Shown here piece by piece: positions 24,145 through 32,094 of a stretch of 35,891 nt of DNA. Source of the stretch: Methanosarcina sp. UBA5 (lineage in GTDB: Archaea > Halobacteriota > Methanosarcinia > Methanosarcinales > Methanosarcinaceae); NCBI RefSeq assembly GCF_002505485.1, contig NZ_DAVG01000053.1, forward strand, positions 58,085 to 93,975. Direction: 5' to 3'. The notes under the pieces were generated by a model, which was not told the origin of the DNA, ran no database searches, and was given only the letters and a program-made list of their open reading frames with translations. The translations under genes were made by a program, and so were the position numbers. Positions within the stretch are counted from its first letter, which is position 1. Each line of letters opens with the position of its first letter.

Positions 24145-25287
24145 ATGTGGGATGAAGAATCGAAGAACCTGGATACATTAAGCTTGTTTTCACTGCCTCC
24201 GGTACTGAAAGGGTACATGTACGGGGCACGGGAAGCCCATCAGGCACGGAACTCAAACAGGCTTTTAGCCATACGCCTTGAAACGAACAAATCCTGTAAT
24301 CTTCACTGTCGCTACTGCTATGCACAGAGTGGGGAAGACTCGACAAAAATAGCCGATTTTAATAATCTCAAGCGTATTATTTAGGAGGCAAAAGAACTCG
24401 GGATCAGGTCTGTGGTCGTGATAGGGGGAGGAGAGCCGACCCTTTACCCAAATTTCAGGGATTTAATAGCCTATATTGATTCCCTGGAAATAATTCCAGT
24501 GATTTTTTCGAATACTGTTCTGATGACAGAAGAGCTTGCAGGATTCCTGTATAAACACAATGCCTCAGTAATGGGAAAGCTAGATTCCCTTAAGCCTGAG
24601 GTTCAGGATTACCTGGCAGGAAGAGAAGGGGCTTCCGAAGACCTTAGACAGGGGCTTGGAAACCTTCTTAAAGCAGGCTTTTCAAAACCTGCGGGACCTG
24701 GAGAACTCCGTCTGGGAGTTTCTTTCGTCAGTAATAAAATGAATCTGGAAGAAATTGAGGAGATCTGGCATTTCTGCAGGCAAAACAACATTTTTCCCAA
24801 TATGGAAATTCTAACGCCGACAGGCAGGGCAAACGATGAACTAGAGGATAAGCTGCTGACAGCTGACGAAATAAAAGAATATAAATTAAAACTCCTGGAA
24901 ATAGACCGGAAATACTACGGGTACGACTGGCTGCCCTATACGCCAATTACTGCAAGTGGCTGCCTTCAGCATCTTTACAGCCTGTATATCAATATAGAAG
25001 GAAATGTCCGGCCCTGTGCGCCTACAAAGCTGGACGAACATCCTGCACTTAGAGTTGGCGGGGAATATCCCTATAATGTAAATAAAATGAGCCTTCGGGA
25101 GATTTATGATTCCGATCTCTTCACATATGTTCGAAATATCGATAAAGTACTTGAGGGCAGGTGTGGGAACTGTGAGCATCTGAAAGAGTGCATAGGCTGC
25201 CGCGGATATGCTTACAGCGTTGGAATAAACAGTGGTGTCGACCCGCTCAAAGCCCTCAGAATGGAATGCCAGCAGTGTTTTAAATAA
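24145..25287 (+). CDS. Radical SAM/SPASM enzyme with in-frame amber codon (probable pyrrolysine protein)
   Basis: A 380-residue radical SAM enzyme, if the in-frame TAG at 24382-24384 is read as an amino acid (residue 80). Before the TAG lies the cluster motif C51-x3-C55-x2-C58 (CNLHCRYCYA); directly after it come EAKELGIRS and the GGGEPTL motif that completes the SAM-binding site. The C-terminal SPASM domain binds auxiliary clusters (GCLQ, RPCAP, RCGNCEHLKECIGCRGYAY, MECQQCF). No other stop or frameshift occurs, and the barrel is meaningless if cut at 80. Methanosarcina translates many UAG codons as pyrrolysine. AGGAGG at 24383-24388 overlaps the TAG, but no well-spaced start follows, so a split gene is unlikely. 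The substrate is unknown. Confidence 0.8.
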
Positions 25288-25384
25288 GCGACAAAATGGC
25301 AAGAATAGAGCTCAAGCAATAAGCCGGAAAAAATGATCTAAGGAAGGCATGTGCTGTTAAAGAATTCGAGGATAAGGTGAGAAA

Positions 25385-26413
25385 TTGAACAGTACAGAAA
25401 AAGTGGAATTTGAGCAGGTTTCGGAAAATAAGGAGAAGATAGTAGTTACCAGTAGTAAGAAGAATCTAGAAGGAAAACTCTGTGAATGTCTTAAGAATCG
25501 CGAACTACCTGATTATCTCCTCTACACAGGCGCTGGCGGAGCGAAGAACTGGCTGAAACTTGACGGGGCTGAGACGTTTCCTGTAGCTAGGCAACTTAAA
25601 GTCCTTCTGGAGAAAAACCTTGAGTCAATAGTGAGATTTATTCCTACAGGCATGAGTCTCGTAAGTGTGGGAGTGGGAAACGGGGAAAAGGAGAGAATTT
25701 TCCTCGAAGCTCTTGTAAGGAAAAATCTGGCTGAAAACCCGGCCTCAGGAAAAGTGTCGATACGCTATTACCCTATAGATATAAACAGTGAATTAGTGGA
25801 TATCGCCCTTGAAAAGGTAGAGAACCTGCCTGTCGAAAAGAAAGGAATAGTTGGCTTCATAGAGGATATGTCAACCCTTAAAAAGAACTGGCGTCTACCG
25901 GTCCTTTTCTGCATTCTGGGAAATACCTTTTGCAATTACGAGCCAGAATTCATTCTTCAGCTTGTCCGTGAAAATCTTGAGCAGGGGGACCTTTTTTTCT
26001 TCGACGCCAACCTGCTACCCTCTGAGGGCACGGAGGCGCAATCTGCAAGGAGATCCGTACTGGGCACGTATGCGTCAAGAGAGAATGCCCTCTTCAATAT
26101 GTATCCCCTACTTCATTATGGAATGGCTCCTGAGGATTTCGACTTTGAGCTTTTGCTTGCTCATGTAAACTCAAGGATAGGGGGAGTATACAGAACCAGA
26201 AAGAGTCTGTATATCCTTAAGGATACTGAACTCACAATCGGGGCAGAAACCATAGGCTTCAGGGAAGGAGACGTCATCCATATGGGTTTTACTTATAAAT
26301 ATACATATGACCAGATTACGGCTTTCCTTGAGATTTGCGGATTTGAGATCCTCAAGGCTTTCCTGAGTGAAGGCCGGGCAAATGCCATAATACTTGCAAA
26401 AAAACGCATCTGA
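25385..26413 (+). CDS. EgtD-like SAM-dependent methyltransferase
   Basis: The 342-residue product belongs to the histidine-N-alpha-methyltransferase (EgtD, Methyltransf_33) family. Visible motifs are SLVSVGVGNGEKERIFLEAL (residues 91-110), the RYYPIDINSELVDIALE strand-helix (128-143) and LGNTFCNYEPE (178-188), corresponding to the family's SAM-binding G-x-G and LGxxxGN motifs. EgtD trimethylates the histidine alpha-amine (hercynine formation) in ergothioneine synthesis; related archaeal members act on unknown substrates. TTG 25385 is preceded by AAGGTGAG, supporting the start. It sits 97 nt after the radical SAM/SPASM gene and 29 nt before the arginine-deiminase-like gene, so the three probably form one transcription unit. 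Confidence 0.78.
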   Translation: MNSTEKVEFEQVSENKEKIVVTSSKKNLEGKLCECLKNRELPDYLLYTGAGGAKNWLKLDGAETFPVARQLKVLLEKNLESIVRFIPTGMSLVSVGVGNGEKERIFLEALVRKNLAENPASGKVSIRYYPIDINSELVDIALEKVENLPVEKKGIVGFIEDMSTLKKNWRLPVLFCILGNTFCNYEPEFILQLVRENLEQGDLFFFDANLLPSEGTEAQSARRSVLGTYASRENALFNMYPLLHYGMAPEDFDFELLLAHVNSRIGGVYRTRKSLYILKDTELTIGAETIGFREGDVIHMGFTYKYTYDQITAFLEICGFEILKAFLSEGRANAIILAKKRI

Positions 26414-26442
26414 GAACATGGATCAAAAGGGAAGTTCAGAGT

Positions 26443-27414
26443 ATGGGCTGCGAGATAGATGAATTGAAAAAGGCCGAAAAAGCAGGGCAAGGTATCGCTT
26501 ACGGATGCGAGGAACTTGGAAGGCTGAAAAGCGTACTGATGCATACGCCTGGGGAAGAACTTTCTCTGCTCAACGAGTCAAACTATAAACACTGGCTATA
26601 CGATAAGGTTCCTGAAATTTCAGGGTATATTAAAGAGCATAGAGCTTATCAGGAGTTGCTGGAATCAAACGGTGTCAGGGTCTATGAACTTGAAGATTAT
26701 GTGGATAAAAATACAGGTTTAATTACGAAGATGCCAAATCTAACTTTTTTGCATGATACCGCAGTTATCTCCGGAAAAGGGGCTATTCTATCAAGAATGC
26801 GCCCGCCTGCCAGGGAGAAAGAAGAGGTTGTTGTAAAGGAAGCCCTGAGTAATCTGGGGATTCCTATTCTCAGCGAATTCAATGGAGGGCAGGGGTTTTT
26901 CGAAGGCTGTCTCCTGATCTCAAAAGAGATGGTCTTTGTAGCTGATACGGAAAGGCACACTTACCCATTTATAAGGGAATTTGTTTCAAACATTCTTAAA
27001 GAATTCAGTGAGGTTATTTACGTCCGGGTTCCGAAAGCCAGGCGATACATGCACCCTGATACTGTCTTTAACAGGATAAGGGAAGACCTTGCCCTTGCTT
27101 ATCTGCCTGCATTTGAGGAAAGCTGCCTGTTTACAGAAGGTACCAGAGAAGAAATCGATTTTAAAGCTTTCATGTGGGAAAAAGGGATGAAAATTATTTC
27201 TGTTTCGGATTCCGAGCAAAGCCGTCTAGCCTGTTCTTTTGTTCCTCTCGAAAGCGGAACTATTTTTCACTACGATACCGCACTTGATCAGAAAACCAGG
27301 AAAATCCTTGAAAATGAAGGTATTGAGATTATTCCTTTTCATCCGGATGCCCTGCTTGCAGGAGGGGGAAGTCTGCGCTGCCATACTTTGAGGCTTTGCA
27401 GAAGGAAAAATTAA
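26443..27414 (+). CDS. Arginine-deiminase-like (amidinotransferase fold) enzyme
   Basis: The 323-residue product belongs to the guanidine-modifying (ADI/amidinotransferase) superfamily. The catalytic residues line up: D105 in LTFLHDTAVI, E154 in GFFEGCLL, H204 and D206 in MHPDTVFN and C313 in GGGSLRCHTLRL. It could hydrolyse arginine to citrulline, act on another guanidino compound, or transfer an amidino group. The EGG of typical arginine deiminases is EGC here, hinting at a different substrate. ATG 26443 follows GGGAAG. It is the third gene of the radical SAM/SPASM and EgtD-like cluster. No arcB or arcC-like gene for the classical arginine pathway is nearby, which argues against simple arginine catabolism. 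Confidence 0.8.
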   Translation: MGCEIDELKKAEKAGQGIAYGCEELGRLKSVLMHTPGEELSLLNESNYKHWLYDKVPEISGYIKEHRAYQELLESNGVRVYELEDYVDKNTGLITKMPNLTFLHDTAVISGKGAILSRMRPPAREKEEVVVKEALSNLGIPILSEFNGGQGFFEGCLLISKEMVFVADTERHTYPFIREFVSNILKEFSEVIYVRVPKARRYMHPDTVFNRIREDLALAYLPAFEESCLFTEGTREEIDFKAFMWEKGMKIISVSDSEQSRLACSFVPLESGTIFHYDTALDQKTRKILENEGIEIIPFHPDALLAGGGSLRCHTLRLCRRKN

Positions 27415-27486
27415 GAATTAAAGGGAAGCTTGAAAAAAGCTGGAGAGAAGGTTAGAAAGAGCCAGACTGAGAAAGAACAGCTTGGG

Positions 27487-28380
27487 TCAGTATATAAAGT
27501 TGAGAATAATCGACACCGCATAGATTACCAGAGCTCCGTGGTAAACAGGCAGTATCTTCATTCCGGCGCCCGGACTTTTTTCTTTCCACAAGTAAAGGTT
27601 TGCCCCTGCAAGGAGTACAAAACCTGCAAGAAAACCGTAGAGAGCAATATCTCCAAGTTCCTTGAGAAAGAAAAAAGCTGCAAGGAAATGCAAGACCGTA
27701 AAACCTGTAATCCAGTACATTGTTCCTTTTTTACCGTAGAGTACGGCTATTGACTTCATGCCTCTTGCGCGATCGTTTTTCAGGTCTATAAAGTCATTCA
27801 ATCCCAGATGAGCCATAGTCCAGGGATAGAAAAAAACCATGTAAAGTAGCATGGTCTTGTCTGGCTGCCCATAGCATAGATAACCTGCCACCGGAAAAAG
27901 CGTAAAATCCGTCCTGCCCAAAAGCTGTGCAATCGGATATCTCTGATTTCTCTTTTTTATCTGGTAAAAAGCCTCAATGCCGTAAGAATACAGCATAATC
28001 GCGAACACGTATAAAGAGTTTGGATATGGAAGTGTGAGAATCAAGATTGAAATGACTGCTACGAGCAGGATAAACAATGAAAAGGCATTTTTTGAAGAAA
28101 TTTTCCCTGAAGGTATAGGCCTCTCTTTAAAGGGTCTCCAGTACCTTGTAAGGGTGTTCTCTACATCAAGTCTATCTCTATTCCTGTCAACATAATCATT
28201 AAGTATAAAACCGGCTTCAAACCCAAGCAGACCCATCAGAGCAACCTTAATAGTCAACTCCCAGGAAAAACCACCATAATTTGCAAAAGCGAGCACCAAC
28301 CCAGAGCAGGAAACCAGGGGCCAGGCCGGAAGAAAATGAGCACGTATTAGATCAAGATAAGCTTTCAGGGTTTCTGTCAT
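27487..28380 (-). CDS. UbiA family prenyltransferase
   Basis: The 297-residue integral membrane protein has about eight hydrophobic helices and the two Asp-rich motifs of UbiA prenyltransferases: N61-D-Y-V-D-R-N-R-D and N195-D-F-I-D-L-K-N-D. These chelate Mg-pyrophosphate. RPFKERPIPSG matches the conserved RPI-x-x-G region after the first motif. Members attach prenyl chains to aromatic rings or glycerol phosphates. In Methanosarcina, candidates are archaeal lipid synthesis or methanophenazine assembly. ATG 28380 has GAGG at good spacing. It is convergent with the arginine-deiminase-like gene, so it is probably not part of that operon. Confidence 0.83.
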   Translation of the reverse strand: MTETLKAYLDLIRAHFLPAWPLVSCSGLVLAFANYGGFSWELTIKVALMGLLGFEAGFILNDYVDRNRDRLDVENTLTRYWRPFKERPIPSGKISSKNAFSLFILLVAVISILILTLPYPNSLYVFAIMLYSYGIEAFYQIKKRNQRYPIAQLLGRTDFTLFPVAGYLCYGQPDKTMLLYMVFFYPWTMAHLGLNDFIDLKNDRARGMKSIAVLYGKKGTMYWITGFTVLHFLAAFFFLKELGDIALYGFLAGFVLLAGANLYLWKEKSPGAGMKILPVYHGALVIYAVSIILNFIY

Positions 28381-28926
28381 TTTTTGGCCTCAAAAATAAT
28401 AATGGCGGTAATTAAATAAACTATTACATAAAAATTGTGAAAATAGGGTAAAACTACTGTTAAGAAGCTATTATTTTTGAAAATAGTTTATTTATGAATG
28501 TAATTACTTTTTCATTTCAGGCTGAGGCTTTTCAGAGTTTAATTTGTTCGATCCAAGCAAAGATATAACACATCAGAGTATCAAGCAGTTTAAAGTATTT
28601 CTAGAGACTTTCTCTGTGTTACAGGTTTCAAGGATTGTCTGTGAATCTTTGCACATATCAGGATAAAACAAGAAATGAAAGGATCTATAGATTAACTTCA
28701 ATAAACTTGAAGCTATTTTTATGAGATAAGATTATTAAATATATGTTAATGTAGTCTCTGATAGCAGTAATAAATAATTTGAGATCACTGTATTGAGAAA
28801 ATTTTCTGGGAAATTTTCTATGTGAAGAGATATAAAATCAGAGCTGATTTATATCAAGCCGTTTTAAAAAACTAAAATTGTAGCCTATTAGAAAGGCTAC
28901 TTGTAATTCCTTTTTACGCTACTAAA
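28381..28926. other. AT-rich intergenic stretch without gene
   Basis: About 545 bp of AT-rich DNA between the UbiA and lipoprotein genes, both on the minus strand. The part next to 28381 should hold the UbiA promoter. No coding frame, repeat or RNA is recognised. Confidence 0.4.
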
Positions 28927-29301
28927 TTATAAACTGCTTGTTTGTGTAGTGTTGTTATCTGCAGAGTCGTCTGTAACATTGGCAGAGTCGTCGTCTGTAA
29001 CGTTGGCAGAGTCGTCTGTAACATTGGCAGAGTCATCTGTAACATTGGCAGAGTCGTCTGTAACATTGGCAGAATCATCTGTAACATTGGCAGAGTCATT
29101 TACAACTGTAATGTTGTCTGCAGCTGGAACTTCTGCACTTGTATTGTTCACACTTACATTTTGGTCTGCTACTGGAGCTTGGCCATTCACTGCTTCTGAA
29201 GCTGTAGAATTTGTGTCAGCCTTCTTCTCAGAACAGCCGGCTGCAAAGACAACAGCACCAATAACAAGGAGCATTGCCATAATCTTTAACATTTTTTTCA
29301 T
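28927..29301 (-). CDS. Lipoprotein with DSANVTD repeats and many N-glycosylation sequons
   Basis: The 124-residue exported lipoprotein has a signal peptide with a hydrophobic core and a lipobox at A-A-G-C23 (VFAAGC), then a low-complexity mature chain of Asp, Asn, Ser and Thr. Six copies of the seven-residue unit DSANVTD run through the C-terminal half, and every copy contains an N-x-T sequon. With NST, NVS, NNT, NIT and the terminal NNT, at least eleven sequons are present. A heavily N-glycosylated, acidic cell-surface spacer is a reasonable reading. AGAGGT lies about 8 nt before ATG 29301. No enzymatic domain is visible. Confidence 0.78.
   Translation of the reverse strand: MKKMLKIMAMLLVIGAVVFAAGCSEKKADTNSTASEAVNGQAPVADQNVSVNNTSAEVPAADNITVVNDSANVTDDSANVTDDSANVTDDSANVTDDSANVTDDDSANVTDDSADNNTTQTSSL
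28963..29099 (-). repeat. 21-bp tandem repeat coding DSANVTD
   Basis: About six and a half units of a 21-bp repeat (GAGTCGTCTGTAACATTGGCA on the plus strand, with few substitutions and one 3-bp insertion near 28994). Because units are a multiple of three, copies can be gained or lost without changing frame, so the length is likely to vary between strains. Confidence 0.8.
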
Positions 29302-29699
29302 TAATAATACCTCTAAAGTTCTCTTCCTTTTTTACACCCAGCTCATATAAAATTATGGGATTTTCATATGAGATATTTATGCATGACCAGCCAATTACAT
29401 TAAAACTTTTCGATTTCGTAAAAGAATAATACCGCAAAATGGCGTATTTAATTGTAATATATGTGCAGAAATGAATATTATTAGTAAATAATAAATTATT
29501 ATACTTATTATAGCCTTTTTTCTCTCAAGATTTCTAATATATATATTATAAGGGGAATATATATTCTAAAGTTCAAAAAGAAAGACCACTCGGTGGGAGA
29601 AAGGTATTTAAGTGGGATGTAATATTCCTCCGTTGAGGAAGCGCAAACCTGTTGACACCCTGTTTGGGCAAGATCTGAAAGCAGTTTGAGGATAAAATA
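29302..29699. other. AT-rich intergenic stretch without gene
   Basis: About 400 bp between the lipoprotein (minus) and the YigZ-like gene (plus). A palindromic-looking ATATATATTATAAGGGGAATATATAT region lies near 29538-29564. Nothing else is supported. Confidence 0.35.
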
Positions 29700-30302
29700 C
29701 TGAAATATTACAAAACTCTTAAATGCTGCGGTAAGGCTCAGAAGGAATTCAAAAACTCCCTGTTCATAGGTTATGCCAGACCTATAGAAAGTGAGGCTGA
29801 GGCAAAAGCTTTCATAAGAGATATTAAGGAATTCCACCGCGATGCAAACCATAATGTTTCGGCTTATTTTATAAAAGAAAAAAGCTCTTTTGCCCTCAAA
29901 TACGATGACGACGGTGAGCCTGCGGGCAGCTCAGGAAAGCCTGTTTTTAAAATACTCGAATCAAAAGAAATTCTAAATGCGGCTGTGGTCGTGACTCGAT
30001 ATTTTGGGGGAATAAAACTGGGTTTCGGTGGACTCTCAAGAGCATACCGGGATACGGCACTCTCCGCTATTGAAGAGGCCGAAGTTATCGAAGTCTTCGA
30101 GCAGGCTAGATTAAGAATACGTCTGAGATATGCGGAAAGTCAGAAAGTAAGAAATCTGATAGAAAAATACGCAGTAATCCAGGAAGAAACGTACTCGGAT
30201 ACCGTGGAATTCATCCTACTTGTAAGAGAGGATCTTGAAGATGAATTCATTAAAAGAATAAAAGACCAGACAAAAAATAAAGTGGCGCTTGAAAGGCTTT
30301 AA
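29700..30302 (+). CDS. YigZ/IMPACT family protein, non-AUG start
   Basis: The about 200-residue product is a YigZ/IMPACT family protein, related to translational regulators. It contains the family core YARPIESEAEAKAFI, HNVSAYFIKEK, DDDGEPAGSSGKPVF and VTRYFGGIKLGFGGLSRAYR, then a C-terminal ferredoxin-like domain. The annotated start is unusual. The coding frame is open back to TGA 29676, and the conserved KYYKTL N-terminus begins at codons ATA (29697) and CTG (29700), with no ATG, GTG or TTG. GAGG at 29688-29691 lies 5 nt from the ATA and 8 nt from the CTG, so CTG is favoured. The first standard start, GTG 29985, would delete half of the domain and is rejected. Confidence 0.78.
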   Translation: MKYYKTLKCCGKAQKEFKNSLFIGYARPIESEAEAKAFIRDIKEFHRDANHNVSAYFIKEKSSFALKYDDDGEPAGSSGKPVFKILESKEILNAAVVVTRYFGGIKLGFGGLSRAYRDTALSAIEEAEVIEVFEQARLRIRLRYAESQKVRNLIEKYAVIQEETYSDTVEFILLVREDLEDEFIKRIKDQTKNKVALERL

Positions 30303-30373
30303 CTTCATTAATCAAGTTTACACTCAGACCAGATGCCTCGGAAATAAAAAAATTTAGGTCAAAGAGGAAAAAG

Positions 30374-30481
30374 TTGAAACAACAGGAAAATCGCCTCTTG
30401 GTATTTTTTTCTGCAGCATCCGTCGTTCTGGCGGCACATCTTGTTGCAACTGTCACGCCGAGCAGGAGAAGGAAAAATTGA
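30374..30481 (+). CDS. Small membrane protein (35 residues)
   Basis: A TTG-initiated 35-residue frame with GAGGAAAAA just upstream: a polar start (KQQENR), a hydrophobic helix (LLVFFSAASVVLAAHLVAT) and a basic tail (PSRRRKN). The layout matches the other small membrane protein at 19799-19936, but the sequences are not clearly related. The stop TGA overlaps the end of the convergent MazG-like gene zone. The coding call is moderate, based on the ribosome-binding site and composition. Confidence 0.42.
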   Translation: MKQQENRLLVFFSAASVVLAAHLVATVTPSRRRKN

Positions 30482-30482
30482 T

Positions 30483-30923
30483 CTAATGTGCATATAGTTG
30501 ATTAGCCGGGAAAAACCTGAGACAAGGCTTCAAAGGTGTAAAGTGCGCGAGTTTGAAAACCACCCTCCTGGATTTGGAAGAGCCAATAGGGCTTAACTCC
30601 GGATGAGAGCCTTCTTCGAGTAAATTAAGAAGGAGAAGATTTTTCTCAAACCAACAGTTTTCCTGTTTTTTCCGCTGCCTTATTGCCTCAAGTTTCGTTT
30701 TTGAAGAACCTCTGAGTTCTGCTCTGTAAATTACCTCCAGAAGGTCGGCAAGCTCCTCAAGCTCCTTGCTTTCAAGATATTCCTTAAGTTCCTCCTCAAG
30801 CTTATTTTCAAGCTCAGGAAGAAAACTGGAGTCTGAAATCTCACGGATTATGCACTCTCTGCCTGAAAGTTTAAGAATTTCAGGTATGAGATCCCTAACT
30901 GCTTTAAAACTATTTCCTGCCAT
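30483..30923 (-). CDS. MazG-like nucleotide pyrophosphohydrolase, C-terminal extension, amber stop
   Basis: The 146-residue product starts as a small nucleoside triphosphate pyrophosphohydrolase of the MazG-like all-alpha group: FKAVRDLIPEILKLSGRECI, ELENKLEEELKEYLESKELE and ELADLLEVIYR, giving the E-E-x-x-E...E-L-x-D metal-binding set. The expected domain ends near residue 100-110. Here a tail of about 35 residues (EEGSHPELSPIGSSKSRRVV onwards) follows without family similarity and ends in TAG. Suspected causes are loss of the original stop or a small frameshift. If UAG were read through, nine further residues (INFSFSCSA) would follow before TGA. The likely role is removal of damaged nucleotides. 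Confidence 0.7.
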   Translation of the reverse strand: MAGNSFKAVRDLIPEILKLSGRECIIREISDSSFLPELENKLEEELKEYLESKELEELADLLEVIYRAELRGSSKTKLEAIRQRKKQENCWFEKNLLLLNLLEEGSHPELSPIGSSKSRRVVFKLAHFTPLKPCLRFFPANQLYAH

Positions 30924-30974
30924 AGTTTTTTGCCTGATTACAGGAATTTTTGTTTAAGAGCAGTCATATCAGCC

Positions 30975-31044
30975 AATAGTTGATAACTAATAGCTGATAA
31001 CCAATATTTGATAGCCAATATTTGATAGCCAATACTTAATAGCC
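30975..31044. repeat. Five 14-bp tandem repeats
   Basis: Five head-to-tail 14-bp units with consensus AATAnTTGATAGCC fill 30975-31044; units three and four are identical. They lie between the divergent MazG-like and EamA genes, about 100 nt before the latter, and could be a regulator binding array or slippage-born repeat. Confidence 0.75.
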
Positions 31045-31140
31045 AGCCGAAAGTTGCCCTAAACTGAAAATCTGAGGTTTCAAGCTCATTCTATGACTTT
31101 TCCAGCAGGTATATAAATACTACAGGCATATCCTTCTCGA

Positions 31141-32094
31141 ATGTTCCTGAAGGACAAAAAGCCGCATCTGGCAGTAATTGCAGGCTGCATATTTTATGGC
31201 ATGAACGGACTTTTCATTGATCGTATCCATGATATGGCCATAACTCCTATAATATTCTACAGGCTATTATTTGGCTTGCTGTTTCTTTTTATCTATATAG
31301 CTGGCAGGGGGAAAATCTCAGACCTTAAATTGAAGAAAAGGAGAGGGAGTCTTCTCCTGCAGGGCACGCTTGTTGTCGCATGCATGTTGCTTTACTTTAC
31401 CTGCCTGAAAATTACCTGTGTTTCTATTGCCATTCTACTCCAGTACACTGCCCCAATTTATGTAATGCTTGCCTCTCCTCTCATCCTGAAGGAAAAAATT
31501 GGGAAGGAAAGTATAACTGCCCTTTTTATAGCAGTTACCGGAGTATTCCTGATAGTAAAGCCGGAAAGCCTTTCAGGTATTGAACTTACAAGCACCTATA
31601 TGCTCGGCATTGGAGCTGGACTGCTCTCAGGAGTAATCTTTGCGGCACTCATTATAAACGTAAAAATCCTTAAAGCAGAATACCCGGAGCTTGCTATCAT
31701 GTTCTGGCCTATGGGAATCGCCCTTTTGCTTCTAAGCCCCTATGCATTCAATGTTTCTCCTGATGTTCTTTATAGCAACCTGAAAGTGCTTGTTGCCTTC
31801 GGAATAGTATCAATAGGTTTTGGAGAGATATTTACGATTATCGGGCTTGCCAGTCTCAAAGCCCAGACCGGTAGCCTTCTTGCTCTAATAGAACCTGTCA
31901 GCGGAGTATTTTTCGATATAGCGGTACTGGGAGTCGCACTATCTTCCGAAATGCTTGCGGGCTGTGCCCTTATACTTGCTTCTGCAGCATTCATAAGCCT
32001 TGGAGGCTCAGAACATACAAAGGAAAACGATAGAAAGCCTCCTTTTAAACAGATTTACCAGAGGCTCTCAACGAAGATTCACTGTGAGAAGTAA
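31141..32094 (+). CDS. EamA/DMT family transporter
   Basis: The 317-residue integral membrane protein has ten predicted helices in two homologous EamA halves (a first half with YGMNGLFIDRIHD and a second beginning near 150 with YMLGIGAGLLSG). It belongs to the drug/metabolite transporter superfamily, which moves amino acids, nucleotides or small drugs, generally by proton antiport or exchange. A short charged C-terminal tail follows the last helix. The start ATG 31141 lies about 20-30 nt after a TATAAATAC box (31111-31119), so the message may be nearly leaderless. It ends with a 16-nt overlap with the convergent methyltransferase gene. The substrate is unknown. Confidence 0.83.
   Translation: MFLKDKKPHLAVIAGCIFYGMNGLFIDRIHDMAITPIIFYRLLFGLLFLFIYIAGRGKISDLKLKKRRGSLLLQGTLVVACMLLYFTCLKITCVSIAILLQYTAPIYVMLASPLILKEKIGKESITALFIAVTGVFLIVKPESLSGIELTSTYMLGIGAGLLSGVIFAALIINVKILKAEYPELAIMFWPMGIALLLLSPYAFNVSPDVLYSNLKVLVAFGIVSIGFGEIFTIIGLASLKAQTGSLLALIEPVSGVFFDIAVLGVALSSEMLAGCALILASAAFISLGGSEHTKENDRKPPFKQIYQRLSTKIHCEK

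Noticed and set aside
24145..25287. PylB (methylornithine synthase) identity for the radical SAM gene with the amber codon
   Set aside because: The protein has a SPASM domain with many C-terminal cysteines, which PylB lacks, and no pylC, pylD or pylS is nearby.
24412..25287. Independent second gene starting at GTG 24412
   Set aside because: It would begin in the middle of the radical SAM barrel without the CxxxCxxC motif; the AGGAGG at the TAG is more than 20 nt from this GTG.
27430..27753. 107-codon plus-strand frame
   Set aside because: Antisense to the UbiA prenyltransferase C-terminus, which has clear family motifs.
28949..29350. 133-codon plus-strand frame and other frames over the lipoprotein
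   Set aside because: The 21-bp repeat is a multiple of three and keeps all frames open; only the minus-strand frame has a signal peptide, lipobox and ribosome-binding site.
29985..30302. YigZ homologue starting at GTG 29985
   Set aside because: The conserved N-terminal half of the family lies upstream in the same frame back to about 29700.
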